DNA from: Oscillospiraceae bacterium
Lineage (GTDB): Bacteria; Bacillota; Clostridia; Oscillospirales; Ruminococcaceae
Length of the DNA: 9,790 nucleotides
Assembly (NCBI GenBank): GCA_902798675.1
Contig: CADBXQ010000030.1
Span: 1-9,790, forward strand
Reading direction: 5' to 3'
Below are positions 1 through 5,899 of the stretch, piece after piece. Position numbers and translations under genes: made by a program. Position 1 is the first letter of the stretch. Every line of letters starts with the position of its first letter. Below the pieces are notes generated by a model that did not search any database, had not been told where the DNA came from, and saw nothing but the letters and a program-made list of their open reading frames with translations.

Positions 1-1
1 C

Positions 2-37
2 AAAGATAAGTGGGCGTCGCTGCGAGCAAATTCCTAA
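2..37 (+). CDS. possible 3' tail of an unidentified gene (partial)
   Basis: The frame beginning at base 2 reads KDKWASLRANS and stops with TAA at 35-37, nine bases before a strong + strand terminator stem. That spacing fits the end of a real rightward gene whose body lies outside the window. Eleven residues are too few to identify a family. A second frame (KISGRRCEQIPKKFY, stop at 48-50 inside the terminator stem) is less likely. The terminator could also serve an RNA gene, so the coding call is tentative. Confidence 0.3.
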   Translation, partial: KDKWASLRANS

Positions 38-46
38 AAAGTTTTA

Positions 47-83
47 TTAGGGTTGTTGTTTTTGCTTCAACCCTAATTTTTTT
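47..83 (+). terminator. Rho-independent terminator, rightward
   Basis: A perfect 9-bp stem, TTAGGGTTG (47-55) with CAACCCTAA (68-76), encloses a 12-base loop and is followed directly by seven T (77-83). This is a textbook intrinsic terminator for a transcript entering from the left. Read on the minus strand, the run after the stem (TAAAACTTTTT) is poorer, so it is mainly one-directional. Confidence 0.85.
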
Positions 84-112
84 GTCTCATATTATTAGTA
101 ATTTTCATATAT

Positions 113-162
113 AAAAATTTGCAAGCACCGGCCGCTTCCATCAACGTTGCCTATGCTTGCAA
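113..162 (-). terminator. probable pheST terminator, long-loop hairpin
   Basis: A perfect 9-bp stem, TTGCAAGCA (119-127) with TGCTTGCAA (154-162), lies 28 bases past the pheT stop. On the minus strand it is followed by ATTTTTATATAT (U-tract at 113-117). The 26-base loop is long for a terminator but can fold further through GGC (130-132) and GCC (149-151), giving a stacked two-part stem. T-rich sequence also follows on the + strand (163-178), so it may work both ways. With the stem at 47-83 it separates convergent transcripts. Confidence 0.6.
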
Positions 163-190
163 TTTATTTCATTTTTTCATGACAAAACTA

Positions 191-2560
191 TCAAGATCTC
201 AAACAAACACCGATTTTCGCTAAATTTTTCAGGGTTTTGTTTATCACCCCATCAACCTCTTGATCTGTCAAAGTTCTGTTTTTATTACGCATAGTTATTT
301 TATATGATATGCTCTTTTTGCCGCTGTCAATTTGTTTTCCTCGATATACATCAAACACATCAATATTTTCAAGCATCAGCCCAACATTTTTCTTAATCAC
401 TTTTTCAATTTCCGCAGACGTCATATCTTCATCACAAACCAGCGACAAATCCCGCGTTGATGCTGGAAATTTGGGCAAAGACTCATATGTTAAATTCTCA
501 TCCACCTGATCATATATCAAGTCAAAGTCAAGCTCAACAACATAAACCCTCGCGCCTATTTTATAATTTTCACAGATCGTGGGGTGAACCTCGCCAACTT
601 TGCCCAAAATTTTTCCATTTTTAACAACTTCAGCGCAGCGATAATCATGAAACGGCATTCCGTCTGCCGCAATAAATTCAACTTGGCCAACATGCAAACA
701 ATCCAGCAAGGTTTCAATAATGCCTTTTATCGTCTGAAAATCACAGTTTCCATAACAGCCAATCGTGATTTTTTTTGTCTCCTCCGGCAGGCCATTATCC
801 GGATATTGGGAATAAATTTTGCCTATTTCATATAGCCAGGCCAATGCATTTCGATTTTTATAGTTATGCGCCAAAACATTTAGCATAGACGGCAGGGTGG
901 TCTTGCGCATGATGCTTGTGTCCTCGCCTAGAGGATTTTTGATTTTAATGGATTTTCTCACGTCACTATCCCCGCTAAGCTGAATCCTGTCATATTCTTT
1001 CGGACTAATAAATGAATATGTGAATATTTCGCTGCAACCAAGAGATATCAAAATATTGTTCACACGCTTCTCAAATTTTTGACGCTTATTTAACCCGCCC
1101 ATTGCTTGCCCTTTGATGATTGATGTTGAAATTTTATTATATCCATATATCCTGGCAATTTCCTCGGCTATATCGGCTTTATCCTCAATATCAATCCGAA
1201 ACGGCGGAACTTCAATTTTTTCCCCGTCAACTTTAAATCCAAGAGAATTTAAAATTTTAATCATATCCTCTTGGGACAAATCTATCCCAATAAATTTGTT
1301 AATCCAGTCGCTGTTTAGCTCGATTATTTTTGGCTTGGGTTGAAAATTTTTGACGTCTATTGTTCCTCCAACAACCTCGCCAACTCCCAACAGTTCTACT
1401 AATTCACACGCGCGGTTTATTGAATTTTCGCAGCATATCGGGTTTAGCCCCTTTTCAAAGCGCGCGGAAGAATCCGTTCTGGTGTTCAAAAATTTAGCCG
1501 CTTTTCGAACACTTGCCCCATCAAAACAGGCACATTCGAAAATAATTGTTTTGGTTGAATTTTTGACTCCGCTATCCTGTCCGCCAATAACCCCCGCAAC
1601 AGCCATCGGATTTTCTTCATCGCAAACAACCAAAATGTCGCTTTTTAAATCATGCTGCGCTTTATCAAGAGTTTGGATTGATTCCCCAGAATTTGCGTTT
1701 CGAACAACAATCCTTTTTCCTTTAATTTGATCAGCATCAAAAACGTGCATAGGGTGGCCATATTCCAGCATAACAAAATTGGTTATGTCAACAATGTTGT
1801 TTATCGGGCGGATGTTGCTTGCTCTGAGGCGCTCCCGAATCCACCTTGGAGAAGGCTTAATTTCAACATTTTTAACCATCCTGGCCATATACCTGCTGCA
1901 AAGATTTGTTTCAACTCGAGCCTCAAAACAGTCGGAAATTTTGCCATTTGAGCCTTTAACAACCGGGCTTTGAAGACTAAGCGGCAGGCCAAAAGTTGCT
2001 GATGTTTCTCTCGCAAGCCCAGCAACACAAAGGCAGTCTGGCCGGTTTGAAGTTATTTCAAATTCAATTTGTGTGTCATCAAAGCCAATGGCTTCGGATA
2101 TATCCTGACCAACCTCACAGCTTTCTTCAATCAAAAATATTCCATTTTCAGCTGCATATGGAAAATCAGCCCTGGAAAGATCGAGCTCAGAAAGAGAACA
2201 CAGCATCCCCTGCGACAAAACACCTCTCAAATTCCCAGACTTTATTTTTGTTCCGTCCGGAAGAGTTGCTCCGTCCAAACACACAGCAACAAGCGCATTT
2301 TCCTTGACGTTTTTCGCTCCAGTCACAACCTGCAAAGGCTCGCAAGCTCCAACGTCAATCAAGCAAACAAACAATTTATCAGCATTTGGATGGGGCTTAA
2401 CTGATAAAATCTTTCCAACAACAACTTTATTGATTCCGTCATTTTCTCGCCGCCAATTTTCAACTTTAGATCCGCTCATCGTCAATCCGTCCGCCAGCTG
2501 TTTAACCGTCAAATTGTCTATATTCACATAATCTCTCAACCATTTCAAAGATAAAATCAT
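191..2560 (-). CDS. pheT: phenylalanine--tRNA ligase beta subunit
   Basis: This is the beta chain of the cytosolic (alpha-beta)2 PheRS, which charges tRNA-Phe with phenylalanine; beta binds the tRNA and carries editing. At 789 aa it has the usual bacterial full length. Visible parts in order are an N-terminal B1 segment with the EMAP/Arc1p-like tRNA-binding fold (about 40-150, motif PHPNADKL at 56-63), SNRPDCL at 171-177, the B3/B4 editing region (about 210-385), the B5 domain (about 405-475), the catalytic-like core (about 490-690), and the C-terminal ferredoxin-fold anticodon-binding domain (about 695-789, starting near LPKFPASTRDLSL). The ATG start (2560-2558) is supported by a GAGGTGAT ribosome site at 2576-2569, 8 bases upstream. 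It follows pheS after 40 bp and is surely cotranscribed. No frameshift or truncation is seen. Confidence 0.98.
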   Translation of the reverse strand: MILSLKWLRDYVNIDNLTVKQLADGLTMSGSKVENWRRENDGINKVVVGKILSVKPHPNADKLFVCLIDVGACEPLQVVTGAKNVKENALVAVCLDGATLPDGTKIKSGNLRGVLSQGMLCSLSELDLSRADFPYAAENGIFLIEESCEVGQDISEAIGFDDTQIEFEITSNRPDCLCVAGLARETSATFGLPLSLQSPVVKGSNGKISDCFEARVETNLCSRYMARMVKNVEIKPSPRWIRERLRASNIRPINNIVDITNFVMLEYGHPMHVFDADQIKGKRIVVRNANSGESIQTLDKAQHDLKSDILVVCDEENPMAVAGVIGGQDSGVKNSTKTIIFECACFDGASVRKAAKFLNTRTDSSARFEKGLNPICCENSINRACELVELLGVGEVVGGTIDVKNFQPKPKIIELNSDWINKFIGIDLSQEDMIKILNSLGFKVDGEKIEVPPFRIDIEDKADIAEEIARIYGYNKISTSIIKGQAMGGLNKRQKFEKRVNNILISLGCSEIFTYSFISPKEYDRIQLSGDSDVRKSIKIKNPLGEDTSIMRKTTLPSMLNVLAHNYKNRNALAWLYEIGKIYSQYPDNGLPEETKKITIGCYGNCDFQTIKGIIETLLDCLHVGQVEFIAADGMPFHDYRCAEVVKNGKILGKVGEVHPTICENYKIGARVYVVELDFDLIYDQVDENLTYESLPKFPASTRDLSLVCDEDMTSAEIEKVIKKNVGLMLENIDVFDVYRGKQIDSGKKSISYKITMRNKNRTLTDQEVDGVINKTLKNLAKIGVCLRS

Positions 2561-2600
2561 ATTTCTAGATCACCTCAAAAATATTAAAATAAAGCCAATA

Positions 2601-3620
2601 TTAAAACTGCGACAAAAAGCGAACATCATTTTCAAAAAACAATCGCAAATCGTCAATATTATACATGCGCATAACAATTCGCTCAAGGCCCATCCCAAAA
2701 GCAAAACCAGAATAAACTTCAGGATCTATCCCGCAATTTTTCAAAACCTTCGGATGAACCATCCCACACCCCAATATTTCAATCCAACCTTCCTGTTTAC
2801 ACAAACTGCATCCATCACCTTGACACGAAAAACACATCACGTCCATCTCTGCTGAAGGTTCTGTAAATGGAAAGTGGTGCGGACGAAATTTAACGCTTGA
2901 ATCTTTGCCATATAGTTTATCAACAAACAACTTCAAAGTCCCCTTCAAATCGGCCATTGTTATGTTTTTGTCAACAACCAAACCCTCGATTTGATGGAAA
3001 ACGGGAGAATGGGTTGAATCAACCGAGTCAGATCTAAACACCCTGCCTGGAGAAATTATCCTGATTGGCGGCGATTGCTTTTCCATGACTCGAATTTGGA
3101 CAGGGGAGGTCTGGGTCCTCAAAAGCAGCTCATCATCAATGTAAAAGGTGTCCTGTGTGTCTCTGGCGGGATGATTTTTGGGAATATTTAAAGCCTCAAA
3201 ATTATAGTGGTCTGTTTCAATTTCTGGGCCTTCAACAATCGAAAACCCCATACCAATAAATATATTGTTGATTTCGCCCATAACCTTAGAGAGGGGATGG
3301 ATCCTGCCAATTTGAAATTTTTTTCCAGGGAGCGTCACGTCAACTCGCTCAGACCGCATTTTATTTTGTTGCTGGGTCAATTTTATGTTTTTCATTTTTT
3401 CTTCCAGGGCATTTTCAAGCTCATTTCGAACTGAATTTGCAAGCTGGCCAACACGCTTTCTGTCGCCAGGAGAAAGCTTTCCCATTTGCTTTAGCAGCAA
3501 AGAAAGCTCGCCCTTTTTCCCAAGATATTTAACCCTAAGCGAGATTATCTGCTCCAAATCTTTGCAAAGAGAAATCTCTTGCGCCGCGCTATTTTTGATT
3601 TTTAGTATCTGCTCTTGCAT
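2601..3620 (-). CDS. pheS: phenylalanine--tRNA ligase alpha subunit
   Basis: This is the catalytic alpha chain of PheRS, a class II synthetase that activates phenylalanine with ATP and transfers it to tRNA-Phe in the cytosol. At 339 aa it has the normal length. The N-terminal coiled coil (about 1-90) includes KYLGKKGELS at 31-40. The class II core follows: motif 1 around 105-132, motif 2 at PGRVFRSDSVDSTH (191-204) with the HQIEG loop (209-213), and motif 3 at GFAFGMGLER (305-314). A C-x2-C-x4-C-x2-C group (C263, C266, C271, C274) sits in the insert seen in many bacterial PheS. The protein ends FFENDVRFLSQF, typical of the family. The ATG start gives the expected N-terminus, but the sequence just upstream (GTGTGTGTGAAAAAAT) is only a weak ribosome site. 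It is first in the pheS-pheT operon. Confidence 0.98.
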   Translation of the reverse strand: MQEQILKIKNSAAQEISLCKDLEQIISLRVKYLGKKGELSLLLKQMGKLSPGDRKRVGQLANSVRNELENALEEKMKNIKLTQQQNKMRSERVDVTLPGKKFQIGRIHPLSKVMGEINNIFIGMGFSIVEGPEIETDHYNFEALNIPKNHPARDTQDTFYIDDELLLRTQTSPVQIRVMEKQSPPIRIISPGRVFRSDSVDSTHSPVFHQIEGLVVDKNITMADLKGTLKLFVDKLYGKDSSVKFRPHHFPFTEPSAEMDVMCFSCQGDGCSLCKQEGWIEILGCGMVHPKVLKNCGIDPEVYSGFAFGMGLERIVMRMYNIDDLRLFFENDVRFLSQF

Positions 3621-3645
3621 ATTTTTTCACACACACTTTCATATT

Positions 3646-3674
3646 TTATAATAAATCTAAAATATAACAAACAA
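3646..3674 (-). promoter_or_regulatory. candidate sigma-A promoter for pheST
   Basis: On the minus strand, TTGTTT (3674-3669) and TTATAA (3651-3646) are separated by 17 bases, facing pheS. Transcription would begin near 3640 and leave only about 20 bases of leader. The region is so AT-rich that near-matches arise by chance, so this is a candidate only. Confidence 0.35.
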
Positions 3675-3920
3675 TAATAAATTACTAAAAAGCCAAAAGA
3701 ATAACAAAAAAATTAGTATAAAATAGCCAAATCGCCAGCAATATGGCAAAAAACTTAAAATAATTTTCAAAATGACATTTTAAATTTTGCTGTTTAAATT
3801 CACCTAAAATTCCCATTAGTACTCTTTAAATTTAAGTTTAACACAAAAAAAATATATAATCAACACAAAAGTCACAAATAAAAATTTTTTGTATGATTTC
3901 ACAAAAATGATCAAAACATC

Positions 3921-3962
3921 TTGTTTTGTTGAAAATATTGGTGTAGTATGAAGATATATAAT
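3921..3962 (+). promoter_or_regulatory. candidate promoter region of the Nif11-like gene
   Basis: TTGTTT (3921-3926) and TAGTAT (3944-3949) are 17 bases apart. Overlapping alternatives are TTGAAA (3929-3934) with GATATA (3953-3958) at 18 bases, and a perfect TATAAT (3957-3962) lacking a well-placed -35 box. Several sigma-A-like boxes in the right place make a promoter here likely, but the exact one cannot be chosen by eye. Confidence 0.5.
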
Positions 3963-3974
3963 CTTTTTGATTTT

Positions 3975-3980
3975 GGGAGG
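3975..3980 (+). promoter_or_regulatory. ribosome binding site of the Nif11-like gene
   Basis: GGGAGG ends 8 bases before the ATG at 3989. It is a strong, well-spaced Shine-Dalgarno site and good evidence that this small frame is translated. Confidence 0.85.
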
Positions 3981-3988
3981 TTGTTTTT

Positions 3989-4303
3989 ATGCTAAAAGAC
4001 ATTTTTTACAAAATAATGACTGACAAGGAAAAAAGAGAAGAATTTTTCTATTTAGACAATCAAAATAACATGTGTCAAGAGGATATGTATGAATTTTTTT
4101 GCCAACAAGGATATAGGGAAGATCCCGAAACTTTTCAAGAGGAAATGAAAGAATTTTTGAAATCCCCTGAAGCATATAAAATTGAACGTGACTTTGGATC
4201 ATTTACTCTCTCAGAAGAAATGCTGAATATGGTTGCGGGCGGCCAAAATGTTCGAAAACTGCTGAATAACGGATTAGATGAATTGAGGAAAGTGTTTAAG
4301 TGA
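3989..4303 (+). CDS. Nif11-like double-glycine leader peptide, putative RiPP/bacteriocin precursor
   Basis: This 104-aa protein resembles precursors with a Nif11-type leader. Residues 1-18 (DIFYKIMTDKEKREEF region) look like the first leader helix. Residues 31-57 (EDMYEFFCQQGYREDPETF onward) match the second helix, with its typical GY/GF turn at 41-42. LSEEMLNMVAGG (74-85) is the classic end of such leaders, where a C39-type peptidase/ABC exporter cuts after Gly-Gly. Cutting there would free QNVRKLLNNGLDELRKVFK (86-104), a cationic amphipathic helix with no Cys, Ser or Thr. The leader itself has Cys29 and Cys38. The gene has its own promoter candidate and a strong GGGAGG ribosome site. No maturase, peptidase or transporter lies in the window. 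The family match is from motif recognition, and the secreted-peptide function is inferred. It could instead be a Nif11-domain protein that is never cleaved. Confidence 0.75.
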   Translation: MLKDIFYKIMTDKEKREEFFYLDNQNNMCQEDMYEFFCQQGYREDPETFQEEMKEFLKSPEAYKIERDFGSFTLSEEMLNMVAGGQNVRKLLNNGLDELRKVFK

Positions 4304-4398
4304 ACTCTCTGCTTTTATTTGCTATCTTTGTTTTTTGAATTTAAAACACATCAATTTCAAAGCCACATTTTACTATAATATTTTTTCAGGATGGGCTA

Positions 4399-4427
4399 TT
4401 GCCAAAAAGTATTTATTGTGATATAAT
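4399..4427 (+). promoter_or_regulatory. sigma-A promoter of the V/A-ATPase operon, extended -10
   Basis: TTGCCA (4399-4404), a 17-base spacer and a perfect TATAAT (4422-4427) preceded by TG-A (4419-4421) form an extended -10 promoter. Transcription would begin about 4434, roughly 43 bases before the first ATG of the operon. It is the best promoter match in the window and implies strong constitutive expression. No operator-like repeat is seen around it. Confidence 0.85.
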
Positions 4428-4457
4428 TATTCGCAGATTATTTTTTATAGCATTATC

Positions 4458-4465
4458 GTGAGGAG
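4458..4465 (+). promoter_or_regulatory. ribosome binding site that sets the subunit G/H start
   Basis: GTGAGGAG ends 11 bases before ATG 4477. The in-frame GTG at 4465-4467 overlaps this site and so cannot be the start served by it. This supports ATG 4477 as the true start. Confidence 0.7.
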
Positions 4466-4476
4466 TGGGCATATTT

Positions 4477-4788
4477 ATGGATCAATTAATGACTGAAATT
4501 TTGAAAATTGATGAGATTGCTCAAAAAAAAATAGTGGATGCTAAAAATAAAAACAGAAAGATTCTTAAAAGTCTTCCTCAAAAAAAGCAAGAAATCATCA
4601 AAAACATCCGCGAAGAAGCTGATTTGAATTTGTCAAAATTTGAAAAGTGTGAAATTGAGGCTTTTAAAGAAAAAGTTTTGATTTTGGAAAAAAAGCAACG
4701 GCAAACCTTGGAAAGTTTAAAAAAAACATATGATGAAAATCATAAAAATTGGATTCATGACATAGTCTCAAATGCATTATCCGACTAG
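4477..4788 (+). CDS. V/A-type ATPase subunit G/H (peripheral stalk)
   Basis: The product is 103 aa, highly charged and almost wholly helical. Lys/Glu-rich heptad-like sequence runs through most of its length (about 5-90), with a short C-terminal segment ending IVSNALSD. This size and coiled-coil character, plus first place in a V/A-ATPase operon, fit the stalk subunit G/H (named ntpF in Enterococcus hirae, ahaH/atpH elsewhere). It pairs with subunit E to form the outer stalks that hold the catalytic head against rotation by linking it to subunit I. Sequence similarity alone is weak because coiled coils diverge fast, so position is a main support. An upstream in-frame GTG at 4465 overlaps the ribosome site and is rejected. 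The next gene, subunit C, starts about 42 bp downstream. Confidence 0.85.
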   Translation: MDQLMTEILKIDEIAQKKIVDAKNKNRKILKSLPQKKQEIIKNIREEADLNLSKFEKCEIEAFKEKVLILEKKQRQTLESLKKTYDENHKNWIHDIVSNALSD

Positions 4789-4830
4789 TTTTTATTCCGC
4801 ATAATCTCAAAAAAAGGATTGATGTTTAAA

Positions 4831-5883
4831 ATGTCTATTTTTTCAGACAATGTTGTTGTTGCTAAGATTCACGCTATGTATGGGAAAATGCTGACCCCTG
4901 CGCAATATGAGGATCTTATCGCGTGTAAAAGTGTTCCTGACATTGCTTCATACCTCAAAAACAACACGTCATATTCGAATGTTTTAGAAAATGCAAATGA
5001 AATTTTAATACATCGAGGGCAGCTTGAAAATTTCATTAAAAAACAATCTTTTGAGAATTATTCTAAAATATATCGCTATATGAGCGGCAGCGGAAATGAC
5101 ATGTTTAATATGATGATTGAAGAATTTGAAATGCTGGAAGTTTTGAGGATGATTTTGTTGCTCAAAGCTGGGAAATCGGATGAATATATAGTTTCCCTTC
5201 CTGGTTTTTTGCTTTCAAAATGTAAAATTGATTTAATAAAACTTGCAAAAGTTCGGTCTTTTGAAGGCCTGTTGAACTTTCTCTTAAAAACCCCATACCA
5301 CAGCGTTTTATCGAAACAGGAGTTGCCAAAGGATGATTCTGAAATTGATTATGTTGAGTGTGAAAATTCTCTATATGAAAATTTTTTCAAAAGAATGTTT
5401 GACATGATAGAAAATAAATCAAAAAGATCTGAAAAACCAGAACTACGACGGCTTGTTGGAACGCGAATTGACAATTTAAATATATGCAGTATATATAGGC
5501 AGAAAGTCTTGTTTAAACTAGATTCGGAGCAAATCAAAGAGAGACTTTTTCCGTTTTCTAAAAAGCTGACCCCGGATAAAATTGAAAAAATATTATCTTC
5601 GTCAGATTTTGATCAAATGAACAAAATTTTAAAGGAAATGTTTTTAATTGATGACGGCGCTTTGAAAGCTTCTGAGGAAGATAATTTCTATATTGAGAGA
5701 TATACATCAATTGTTCGATACCGGATTTGTCGACATTATTTGCATATGTCTTCAAATTTATCAACCGTTTTTTATGCGTTTTATATTTTGTCTCAGTTGG
5801 AAATTTCCAATTTAATTTATATTATTGAAGGCGTGCGATATAAAATCACATCTAATGAAATAAAAAAACTGCTAGTTTGGTGA
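4831..5883 (+). CDS. ntpC: V/A-type ATPase subunit C (d-type rotor adaptor)
   Basis: From ATG 4831 the product is 350 aa, a little longer than E. hirae NtpC or the Thermus counterpart. It is soluble and mostly helical, with the N-terminal pattern of the family: an early helix with VVVAKIHAMYGKMLTPAQYEDLI (about 8-30), then a TYS/SYS-like turn (SYSNVL). Related repeats recur through the chain, as in the three-lobed funnel of subunit C. It sits on top of the membrane ring of K subunits and couples it to the central stalk. The start is uncertain. ATG 4822 is only 3 bases from the AGGA site (4815-4818), whereas ATG 4831 is 12 bases away, a spacing close to that of the G/H gene, so 4831 is preferred. 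Its stop codon overlaps the start of the ribosome site of the next gene. Confidence 0.9.
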   Translation: MSIFSDNVVVAKIHAMYGKMLTPAQYEDLIACKSVPDIASYLKNNTSYSNVLENANEILIHRGQLENFIKKQSFENYSKIYRYMSGSGNDMFNMMIEEFEMLEVLRMILLLKAGKSDEYIVSLPGFLLSKCKIDLIKLAKVRSFEGLLNFLLKTPYHSVLSKQELPKDDSEIDYVECENSLYENFFKRMFDMIENKSKRSEKPELRRLVGTRIDNLNICSIYRQKVLFKLDSEQIKERLFPFSKKLTPDKIEKILSSSDFDQMNKILKEMFLIDDGALKASEEDNFYIERYTSIVRYRICRHYLHMSSNLSTVFYAFYILSQLEISNLIYIIEGVRYKITSNEIKKLLVW

Positions 5884-5892
5884 AGGGAGGTG
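5884..5892 (+). promoter_or_regulatory. ribosome binding site that sets the subunit I GTG start
   Basis: AGGGAGGTG lies directly after the subunit C stop codon and ends 7 bases before GTG 5900. Its near-perfect match favours GTG 5900 over the later in-frame ATG at 5915. Confidence 0.85.
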
Positions 5893-5899
5893 TTGAAAA

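Larger units (their letters stand above)
3621..3988. other. AT-rich divergent intergenic region without a gene
   Basis: This 368-bp stretch lies between the divergent pheS and Nif11-like genes. It holds no credible reading frame, tRNA or known riboswitch signature. No T-box hallmark (AGGGTGGTACCGCG type) is present on either strand. It contains promoter candidates for both flanking genes, three copies of TTTAAATT (3779-3786, 3793-3800, 3825-3832), and a weak 4-bp GCCA/TGGC pairing (3726-3747). None of these is strong enough to be called an operator or RNA. Confidence 0.6.

Noticed and set aside
3726..3747. GCCA/TGGC hairpin upstream of pheS as a terminator or regulatory RNA
   Set aside because: The stem is only four base pairs with a long loop, and there is no U-tract next to it.
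3779..3832. Three copies of the palindrome TTTAAATT (3779-3786, 3793-3800, 3825-3832) as a possible operator
   Set aside because: The surrounding DNA is so AT-rich that such 8-mers are expected by chance. Spacing is irregular (14 and 32 bases).
3987..4202. 71-codon minus-strand frame opposite the Nif11-like gene
   Set aside because: It lies antisense to a gene with a strong ribosome site and recognisable leader motif, and has no features of its own.
4333..4360. Hairpin TTTGAATT/AATTTCAAA as a terminator of the Nif11-like gene
   Set aside because: The stem is all but free of G/C, has a bulge, and is not followed by a U-tract.
4374..4379. TATAAT as a second promoter for the ATPase operon
   Set aside because: No acceptable -35 box lies 16-18 bases upstream, and a far better promoter is at 4399-4427.
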